Of a stretch of 19,971 bases of DNA, positions 14,110 through 19,971 are shown piece by piece. Under the pieces are notes generated by a model. That model was not told where the DNA came from, did no database searches, and worked only from the letters and a program-made list of their open reading frames with translations. A program made the translations under genes and the position numbers. Numbering within the stretch: the stretch's first letter is position 1; the number at the start of each line of letters is the position of its first letter. The stretch spans positions 1-19,971 of the forward strand of contig JAHHQP010000036.1 of assembly GCA_020026355.1 (NCBI GenBank). The letters are read 5' to 3'. Source of the DNA: Bacteroidales bacterium. GTDB taxonomy: Bacteria; Bacteroidota; Bacteroidia; Bacteroidales; UBA932.

Positions 14110-16782
14110 TCAATGAGCTTCGAGCCAGTTCTTTCCATAATTGCATTCTACGGTTAATGGAATCGACAGCTGCAGTACGTTCTCCATTTCCCCGGTAACC
14201 AGGGTCTGGAGCGCAGCCGCTTCGTCCGGTGTGGTATCAAATACGAGTTCATCATGAATCTGAAGAATCATCCTGCTCCTCATTCCTTTCTCCCTCATCT
14301 TCCGGTCGATCCGGGCCATCGCGATCTTGATGATGTCCGCAGACGTGCCTTGAATCGGGGCGTTGACGGCATTCCTTTCCGCTAAGGCGCGGACGGTCGC
14401 GTTCCTGGCCGTGATGTCCGGAAGGTAGCGTCGACGTCCGAACAGGGTCTCGACATAGCCGTTCTCACGGGTCGAGGCGATGGTCTTCTCGATGAAGGTC
14501 GAGATGGACGGAAAATTCTCGAAGTAATCGTCGATGATCTTCTTCGCTTCCTGACGGGTAATCTTCAGGCGCTGGGACAGACCGAAGGCAGAGATTCCGT
14601 ACATGATGCCGAAATTCGCAGTCTTGGCAATCCGGCGCTGGTCTGGTGTCACGTCTTCCAGATTCATCTTGAAAATCTTGGCCGCCGTCATCGCATGGAC
14701 ATCGAGTCCGTGCTTGAAGGCTTCTATGAGATGGGCGTCCTGGCAGAGATGGGCCATGATTCTCAGCTCGATCTGCGAATAGTCGGCGGACAGGATGAGT
14801 CCGTCCGAAGTGGAAGGGATGAAAGCCTTGCGGATTTCCTTACCTCTTTCCGTGCGGATCGGGATGTTCTGCAGGTTCGGGTGGGAAGAACTCAGTCTTC
14901 CGGTAGCGGTCTGCGCCTGGTTGAAAGTCGTATGGATCTTGCCGCTGACCGGTGAAATGTAGGAAGGCAGAGGCTCGATGTAGGTGGACAGGAGTTTCCG
15001 GACGCCGCGGTATTCCAGGATATCGCCTACGATCGGATTCCGATCCATGAGTCGGGTCAATGTCTCTTCATCGGTCGGATAGCTCTTGGCGCCCTTCTTC
15101 ATCTTCACGGTCGGATCCAGCTGAAGTTTTTCGAAAAGGACGGTGCCGATCTGTTTCGGAGACATGATGTTCATGTCCGGTTCACCGGCCGCTTCACGGA
15201 TCCTGTCCTGAAGATCAGCCAGTTCGGTACTCAGCTCGCCGGAAAAATGTTGCAGCTGCTGCAGGTCCAGCTTCACGCCGGCGCTTTCCATGCGAGCCAG
15301 GACGCTGATCAGCGGTTCCTCGATCTCGTCATAGAGGTGGAGCAGACCCTTCTGCTCCAGTTCCTGATGGACGGCAGTTCCTAAGCTGACCAGCGCAGCC
15401 GCTTCTCTGAGCGCTCGGTCATCCGTGGTCTCCGCTTCCTCTGCCGCATCGTTTGCGAAATCATCGAAGAGCGAGGCCTGTACCGGCTCCGGCGCCTCAG
15501 TCTCCGCATCAAGGTCGATGTCCAGATAGGCCCGGGCCAGAATGTCGGTCCGATGGCTCTTTTCCGGATTGATGAGGTAGTGCATGAGCTCAATGTCCAG
15601 CAGATGTCCTTCCAGACTGACTCCTGCATGTATGAGAAGGTTGTAGCTTTTCTTGAGGTCTGTTCCGTATTTGTCAATGGCAGCGTCTTCCAGCAGGGGA
15701 TAGAAGTCTTCAAGGCTGCCCTTTGAGGCGTAGGCCTTTCCGTTTTCCTCCACACCGATGAGGACAGCGTGGATCGGAGCGAAGATGCCTTCTTCCGCGG
15801 TCTGCAGGAGCAGAGCACATTTCTTCCGTTCCGTCGCTTTCCGGCAGATGACAGCCGGTTCCAGCAACTCATAGCTGAACTGCTTTTCCTGGGTCGGGGC
15901 TGTCTGCGTCTTCAGTTCCGGCAGATGCTTTTTCAGGGAGCCGAATTCGAATTCAGCAAGGATGGCTGCGATCTTTTCCGGCTGGTCGAAACCGATGCGG
16001 GTCTGCTCCAGATCCAGGTCAATGTCAATGTCGGTCTTGATGGTCACGAGTTCGTGGCTCAGCCCGATGTGCGGTTCCGCTTCCTTGAAATTTTCCTGCT
16101 GCTTGGCACTCAGCTCGTCCAGGTGCCGGTAGATGTTCTCCACCGTGCCGTATTTGGCGAGCAGCTTGCTGGCTCCGACCTTTCCGACACCGTGGACACC
16201 CGGTACGTTGTCTGCCGTATCTCCGCAGAGGGTGAGCATCTCGATGACCTGATGCGGTTCGTTGATGCCCAGCTTCTCGCAGAGATTGCTCGGGTCAATG
16301 ATCTCGTCATCGCCACCGGATTTGCCGGGCTTGAACTGGAAGATATGCTCGGAAATGAGCTGACCGTAATCTTTGTCGGGGGTGACCATGTAGACGGTGT
16401 AACCTTCCTGCTCGCCTCGTTTGGCTGCAGAACCGATCACGTCGTCCGCCTCGAAGCCCTTGATCATCAAGGTAGGGATGCCGAAGGCCTCGCAGATCCT
16501 CATGAGCGGATCCAAGGCATCGATCACCAGTTGGGGAGTCGCGTCGCGGTTGGCCTTGTATTCAGGGAAAATCTGGTTTCTGAAAGTGCCTCCCGGTGGA
16601 TCGAAAGCGACCGCCAGATGGGTCGGCTGCTGTTTCTCGATCAGTTCGAGGAGGTACTTCGTGAATCCGAAAAGAATGGAAGTATCTACTCCTTTCGAGT
16701 TGATCATCGGGCGTCTGAAAAAGGCATAGTACATCTTGAAGATCAAGGCATGGCCGTCTATCAGATAGAGTGTCTTGTCCAT
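14110..16782 (-). CDS. polA: DNA polymerase I
   Basis: A repair and Okazaki-fragment polymerase of 890 residues. The 5' nuclease domain (about 1-290) keeps its acidic sites: LIDGHA (Asp9), AFDPPGGTFRN (Asp61), EADDVIG (Asp113/114), TPDKDYGQL (Asp136/138) and CGDTADNVPGVHGVG. The polymerase domain (about 500-890) is intact: TATGRLSSSHPNLQNIPIRT, motif A DYSQIELR with Asp667, O-helix RRIAKTANFGIMYG with Arg716, Lys720, Phe724 and Tyr728, and motif C QIHDELV with Asp844. The middle 3'-5' exonuclease domain (about 300-490) has lost the expected FDTET motif and the Exo II and Exo III aspartates, so proofreading is probably absent. Phe724 is the position equivalent to Escherichia coli Phe762. A promoter with TATATTTG lies upstream. 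It is followed by the sigma factor and rsmG. Confidence 0.98.
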   Translation of the reverse strand: MDKTLYLIDGHALIFKMYYAFFRRPMINSKGVDTSILFGFTKYLLELIEKQQPTHLAVAFDPPGGTFRNQIFPEYKANRDATPQLVIDALDPLMRICEAFGIPTLMIKGFEADDVIGSAAKRGEQEGYTVYMVTPDKDYGQLISEHIFQFKPGKSGGDDEIIDPSNLCEKLGINEPHQVIEMLTLCGDTADNVPGVHGVGKVGASKLLAKYGTVENIYRHLDELSAKQQENFKEAEPHIGLSHELVTIKTDIDIDLDLEQTRIGFDQPEKIAAILAEFEFGSLKKHLPELKTQTAPTQEKQFSYELLEPAVICRKATERKKCALLLQTAEEGIFAPIHAVLIGVEENGKAYASKGSLEDFYPLLEDAAIDKYGTDLKKSYNLLIHAGVSLEGHLLDIELMHYLINPEKSHRTDILARAYLDIDLDAETEAPEPVQASLFDDFANDAAEEAETTDDRALREAAALVSLGTAVHQELEQKGLLHLYDEIEEPLISVLARMESAGVKLDLQQLQHFSGELSTELADLQDRIREAAGEPDMNIMSPKQIGTVLFEKLQLDPTVKMKKGAKSYPTDEETLTRLMDRNPIVGDILEYRGVRKLLSTYIEPLPSYISPVSGKIHTTFNQAQTATGRLSSSHPNLQNIPIRTERGKEIRKAFIPSTSDGLILSADYSQIELRIMAHLCQDAHLIEAFKHGLDVHAMTAAKIFKMNLEDVTPDQRRIAKTANFGIMYGISAFGLSQRLKITRQEAKKIIDDYFENFPSISTFIEKTIASTRENGYVETLFGRRRYLPDITARNATVRALAERNAVNAPIQGTSADIIKIAMARIDRKMREKGMRSRMILQIHDELVFDTTPDEAAALQTLVTGEMENVLQLSIPLTVECNYGKNWLEAH

Positions 16783-16820
16783 ATGGAAAAATGAGTCTTT
16801 CTAATCAATTGTTAAAAGGT

Positions 16821-16828
16821 CAAATATA
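16821..16828 (-). promoter_or_regulatory. -7 promoter element for polA
   Basis: TATATTTG on the minus strand is an exact -7 match, 38 bases before the ATG. Only TTT is found at the -33 position, inside the inverted repeat at 16847-16872. Confidence 0.5.
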
Positions 16829-16846
16829 GGAAAGATTTTCAAGAAG

Positions 16847-16872
16847 TGAAACATCTGCCGGGAGAAGTTTCA
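16847..16872 (-). terminator. Inverted repeat just after the LolC/E-type permease gene
   Basis: TGAAAC and GTTTCA form a six-pair stem. After one mismatch, TCT/AGA adds three pairs around loop CCCGGC. It lies six bases after the permease stop. The following bases are only moderately T-rich, so termination is likely weak; an operator role for polA is an alternative. Confidence 0.4.
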
Positions 16873-16877
16873 GAAAA

Positions 16878-18098
16878 TCAGCGCGTCTGGCGCCGGTGGA
16901 AAGACATGACGGGCAGGATGGAGATGACCAGTCCGGAAACGGATACTCCTACCGCGGTCAGCAGCACGTCTGTCCAGGAAATGATGACAGGGTAGGCATC
17001 GATCAGGAAATTTCCCGGCATTCCGATGAAACCGAAGGTCTGCTGGGCCCATGCGAAACCTGTGCCGACGATCAGACCGGCGGCCATGCCGAACAGGCAG
17101 ATGAACCAACCTTCCAGAATGAAGATTCCTCGGACGGTCTTGTTCCTTGCCCCGAAACTTTCCAGGGTCTTCATGTCTTCCCGTTTCTCGATGAGGAGCA
17201 TGGAAAGACTGCCGAAGATATTGAACAGGGTAATGAGGACGACGAAGAAGAGGATCAGGAAAATGGCTCCTTTCTCGTAGCGCATCATCTTGTACAGAGA
17301 TTCGTTCTGCTGGAAGCGGTCCTTGACCAGATAGGTTTCTCCGATTTTCCGGGTGAGCGCTTTCTGGAAGGCACTGATCTGTGCCGGAGTCGTACCAGGG
17401 ACGAAGCGGATCTCAAGAGCGGAAACTTCCTTGTCGTAATCCAGAAGTTCCCTCATTTTCCCGATTGGCAGGATGAGGAGCTTGCTGTCCACTTCATTGT
17501 TGATGGTGAAGAGGGAAGAAGGCCAGACATTGATGCTTTCGAGAGCGGCGGCCGGATTGCTCATGGAGACACGGCGCGTCCTGGACGGGAACCAGATCTC
17601 GATCGGAGTACGGAAATGTGGACGGATTCCCAGTTCGGAAGCAAGGCCGAGACCGACGCTGGCCTTCGGGATATCTCCGAAACGGAGTTCGAATTTACCT
17701 TCGTAGAGATGATTTCTCAAGGTTGAAGTCTCCTCATAGGTCCGGTCCACGCCTCTGGCGGTAGCGGTCCGCTGTTTTCCGTCATAGCTGATGAAGACTT
17801 GCTCTTCCAGGATATCGCAGACCGTTTCCACATCCGGCGCATCCTCGATCCATCCGAAGGTGTCTTCGTCCGGGACAAAGACTTTTCCTTCCGCAGGAGT
17901 GATGCAGAGATCCGGCTCGATCGTGCCCATCATGTCCTTGATGAGGGAATCGAAGCCGTTGTAGACTGAAAGGATGATGATGAGGGCCGCGGTGCCGATG
18001 GCAATGCCGATGGCACTTATCGTCGAGATGATGTTGATCACTTGATGTGATTTCTTGGCGACAAGATACCTTCTGGCAATGAACACCTCCGGCCTCAT
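16878..18098 (-). CDS. LolC/LolE-type lipoprotein-releasing ABC transporter permease
   Basis: A 406-residue inner-membrane protein of the MacB/FtsX permease superfamily with four predicted membrane helices: about 20-46, then 276-300, 325-350 and 371-396. A large periplasmic domain lies between the first two. The N-terminus (RPEVFIARRYLVAKKSHQVI, followed by ISTISAIGIAIGTAALIIILS) and the cytosolic coupling segment (LLIEKREDMKTLESFGARNK) are typical of LolC/LolE. These work with the ATPase LolD to extract lipoproteins from the inner membrane for delivery to the outer membrane. LolD is not in this window, so the partner must be elsewhere. Whether it is nearer LolC or LolE cannot be told. It starts nine bases after the rbfA stop, so the two are probably co-transcribed. 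Confidence 0.9.
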   Translation of the reverse strand: MRPEVFIARRYLVAKKSHQVINIISTISAIGIAIGTAALIIILSVYNGFDSLIKDMMGTIEPDLCITPAEGKVFVPDEDTFGWIEDAPDVETVCDILEEQVFISYDGKQRTATARGVDRTYEETSTLRNHLYEGKFELRFGDIPKASVGLGLASELGIRPHFRTPIEIWFPSRTRRVSMSNPAAALESINVWPSSLFTINNEVDSKLLILPIGKMRELLDYDKEVSALEIRFVPGTTPAQISAFQKALTRKIGETYLVKDRFQQNESLYKMMRYEKGAIFLILFFVVLITLFNIFGSLSMLLIEKREDMKTLESFGARNKTVRGIFILEGWFICLFGMAAGLIVGTGFAWAQQTFGFIGMPGNFLIDAYPVIISWTDVLLTAVGVSVSGLVISILPVMSFHRRQTR

Positions 18099-18107
18099 GG
18101 AGTCTTG

Positions 18108-18452
18108 TTATTTCTTGAGAAGCTCTTCGATATGCTCGACATAATCCAATGAACTGTCGAGGTAGAAGATGATTTCAGGGATGATCCTCAGCTGCTTGCT
18201 CATCTTGTTGCCGAGCTCGCCTCTGAAGGCCTTGACATTGGTCTGGAGTGTTTCCATCACGGCATCGGCCTTGTCGGACGGGAAGATGCTGACATAGATC
18301 TTCGCGACGGAAAGGTCCGGACTGATGGTGACACCGCTGACGGAGACCAAGGCACCGCCGAAGGCTGCCATGCCTTTGCTGCGGATGATCTCAGCCATAT
18401 CTTTCTGTATTTCTTTAGAGACTTTGAGTTGTCTGGTACTGGTTCCTTCCAT
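18108..18452 (-). CDS. rbfA: 30S ribosome-binding factor RbfA
   Basis: A 114-residue single KH-like domain protein that assists late maturation of the 30S subunit and the 5' end of 16S rRNA. Recognisable segments are TRQLKVSKEIQKDMAEIIRS, VSVSGVTISPDLSVAKIYVS and LRIIPEIIFYLDSSLDY followed by a final helix. The open frame extends 33 codons upstream, but that extension runs across the promoter. The ATG at 18452 (MEGTSTRQLKV) is chosen because it follows an exact -7 box at 18469-18476 and gives the family's normal length. It is first in a two-gene unit with the permease and divergent from the peptidase gene. Confidence 0.94.
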   Translation of the reverse strand: MEGTSTRQLKVSKEIQKDMAEIIRSKGMAAFGGALVSVSGVTISPDLSVAKIYVSIFPSDKADAVMETLQTNVKAFRGELGNKMSKQLRIIPEIIFYLDSSLDYVEHIEELLKK

Positions 18453-18468
18453 TTTTTCTGATTTTCTG

Positions 18469-18476
18469 CAAAGATA
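18469..18476 (-). promoter_or_regulatory. -7 promoter element for rbfA
   Basis: TATCTTTG on the minus strand is an exact match, with a predicted start about ten bases before the ATG. No clear -33 TTG was found at the expected distance. Confidence 0.5.
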
Positions 18477-18517
18477 CATTATTCCGGTGAAAAACGGAGA
18501 ATGTGAAATACTTTCAT

Positions 18518-18525
18518 TAAATTTG
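18518..18525 (+). promoter_or_regulatory. -7 promoter element for the C1 peptidase gene
   Basis: TAAATTTG is an exact -7 match, 29 bases before the ATG at 18555. The -33 position shows no TTG. Confidence 0.45.
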
Positions 18526-18554
18526 TCGAGTTGAAAATCACACATTAACATAAT

Positions 18555-19931
18555 ATGAAAAGAATTGTTTTGACAGCAGCTGCCGCCGTGCTTGCTCTCG
18601 GCATGTCAGCGCAAGAACTATCGAAAGAGGATGTACGTGAGATCCAGGCTTCCTTCGTGAAGGATGCGCCGACGACTGCACTCCAGAATGTCCTGACCAA
18701 CCATGCCAACCTTCGTGAGCTGGCATTGAACCACGATCTTCAGGGCAAGATCGACCATTATTTCAAGTACAGAGTTGACGTGAAAGGAATCACGGATCAG
18801 CACAATTCCGGCCGTTGCTGGATGTTCACTTCCATGAACGTTCTCCGTCCTTCCGTCATGAAGCAGTTCGGAATCAATGAATTCGATTTCTCCCATTGCT
18901 ACAGTTATTTCTGGGATATCTTCGAGAAGAGTAATCTTTTCCTCGAGAATGCCATCAGGACCGCTGGTAAGGATATGCTTGACCGCGAGGTTTCCTTCTA
19001 TTTCAAGAGCCCGATCAGTGATGGTGGCGTATGGAACCTGTTCTACAACGTCGCCGAGAAATATGGTGTCGTTCCTCAGTCCGTCATGCCGGAGACCGCC
19101 CATTCCAATAGTACCGCTGCCATGAGTTCCATCCTGGAGGAGCGTCTCCGTGCCGGTGGCATGCAGCTCCGTGACCTGGTCAATGGAAAAGCGAAGGCCA
19201 AAGAGGTGAAGGCCGCCAAGATGTCCATCATGAAGGATGTGTATCGTGTACTGGCACTCTGCCTCGGCAACCCACCTGCAGAGTTCACCTGGAGATATAA
19301 GACCGATGAGGGTGAAATCAAGGAGCTGAACACCACTCCGCTCGATTTCTATCATTCCATCAGACCGGAGCAGTATGATCCGGAGACCTACATCATGATC
19401 ATGAACGATCCTGTCCGCGAGTATTATAAGGTCTATGAGATCCAGAACTACCGCAATACGCAGGAGGGTGTGAACTGGGTATATCTCAATCTTCCGAATG
19501 ACGTGATCAAGGCAGCGGCGCTGGAGTCCATCAAGGCCAATGTGCCGATGTACGCTTCCTGCGATGTCCGCAAATACAATGACATGAAATCCGGTATCTC
19601 CGATCCTTCCATGTTCGATTACGAGTCTCTCTTCGGCATCAGCCTGGATATGGACAAGAAGACCCGCGTCCTGACCCGCCAGTCCGGTTCTTCCCATGCG
19701 ATGACTCTCATCGGTGTGGATACGGACGAGAACGGCAAGACCGTGAAATGGGAGTTCGAGAACAGCTGGGGTCCTCAGGCCGGCCACAACGGCTACCTGA
19801 CTTTCACCGACCAGTGGTTCGATGACTACATGTTCCGTATCGTGATCGAGACCCGTTTTCTGGACGAGCAGTCCATCAAGGCCGCCAAGAGCAAACCGGT
19901 ACAGCTCCCGGCCTGGGATTACATGTATTAG
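18555..19931 (+). CDS. Exported C1B-family cysteine peptidase (aminopeptidase C/bleomycin hydrolase-like)
   Basis: A 458-residue papain-fold peptidase of the PepC/bleomycin hydrolase branch. The catalytic triad is visible: NSGRCWMFTSMNVLRP with Cys88 (Gln82 as oxyanion residue), SSHAMTLIGV with His381, and WEFENSWG with Asn403. Other family marks are FDFSHCYSYFWDIFEKSN, DGGVWNLFYNVAEKYGVVPQ and the C-terminal WDYMY. Members trim N-terminal residues from peptides, using the C-terminus as a ruler. Unlike the cytosolic bacterial forms, this one has a cleavable signal peptide: MKRIVLTAAAAVLALGMSAQ, probably cut after Ala19 or Gln20. It should therefore act in the periplasm or outside the cell. 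This is known among Bacteroidota. It stands alone, divergent from rbfA. The last 40 bases of the window hold no recognisable feature. Confidence 0.94.
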   Translation: MKRIVLTAAAAVLALGMSAQELSKEDVREIQASFVKDAPTTALQNVLTNHANLRELALNHDLQGKIDHYFKYRVDVKGITDQHNSGRCWMFTSMNVLRPSVMKQFGINEFDFSHCYSYFWDIFEKSNLFLENAIRTAGKDMLDREVSFYFKSPISDGGVWNLFYNVAEKYGVVPQSVMPETAHSNSTAAMSSILEERLRAGGMQLRDLVNGKAKAKEVKAAKMSIMKDVYRVLALCLGNPPAEFTWRYKTDEGEIKELNTTPLDFYHSIRPEQYDPETYIMIMNDPVREYYKVYEIQNYRNTQEGVNWVYLNLPNDVIKAAALESIKANVPMYASCDVRKYNDMKSGISDPSMFDYESLFGISLDMDKKTRVLTRQSGSSHAMTLIGVDTDENGKTVKWEFENSWGPQAGHNGYLTFTDQWFDDYMFRIVIETRFLDEQSIKAAKSKPVQLPAWDYMY

Positions 19932-19971
19932 AACGTTCCCGTACGACATAAGAGAAAAGGCATCGGAGGTT

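Noticed and set aside
18453..18551. 33-codon N-terminal extension of rbfA
   Set aside because: The extension crosses an exact -7 promoter box (18469-18476) and lies outside the conserved RbfA domain.
1..19971. CRISPR arrays, insertion sequences, phage or defence modules
   Set aside because: No regularly spaced repeats, transposase motifs, integrase genes, terminal repeats or known defence domains were seen on either strand.

Overview
The window looks like an ordinary chromosomal stretch of a member of the Bacteroidota, most likely the order Bacteroidales. Three things support this. Most transcription units have a Bacteroidota-type promoter, with TAnnTTTG at -7 and TTTG or TTG about 19-21 bases upstream. 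Shine-Dalgarno sites are essentially absent. The families present (PPDK, PIN-PhoH, TadA with a VTT-domain protein, exported C1 peptidase, YfcC carrier) and the Bacteroidota-like PurL-derived protein fit. Base composition is close to half GC. No insertion sequence, phage, integron or CRISPR array was seen, and the species cannot be named from this alone.

Layout. Positions 1-5075 (minus strand) hold a cut-off surface lipoprotein, a YfcC-family carrier and pyruvate phosphate dikinase. Positions 5227-7786 (minus) hold a PIN-PhoH ATPase and a protein that appears to be a stand-alone, catalytically degraded piece of the purine enzyme PurL. The latter is divergent from folC (7850-9235, plus). Positions 9343-9932 hold tRNA-Val(UAC), a 76-residue lipoprotein and tRNA-Gln(UUG), each with a recognisable promoter and strong hairpin terminators. 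Positions 9983-12524 (minus) form a compact unit: ACT-domain protein (UPF0237), UPF0210 protein, tadA, and a small VTT/DedA-like membrane protein. Then come rpmH, and polA-sigma factor-rsmG (12849-16782, minus). Positions 16878-18452 (minus) hold a LolC/E-type permease and rbfA. An exported C1 peptidase (18555-19931, plus) ends the window.

The genes are mostly housekeeping. Translation and RNA functions include rpmH, rbfA, rsmG, tadA, two tRNAs and PhoH. Central carbon metabolism is represented by ppdK, folate by folC, replication and repair by polA, and lipoprotein sorting by the LolC/E-type permease. I found no complete novel multigene system. The points most worth a second look are the PurL-derived pseudo-enzyme facing folC through overlapping promoters, a DNA polymerase I whose proofreading motifs all look lost, a similar hairpin sequence on both sides of ppdK, and repeated packing of a downstream promoter into the upstream terminator hairpin.
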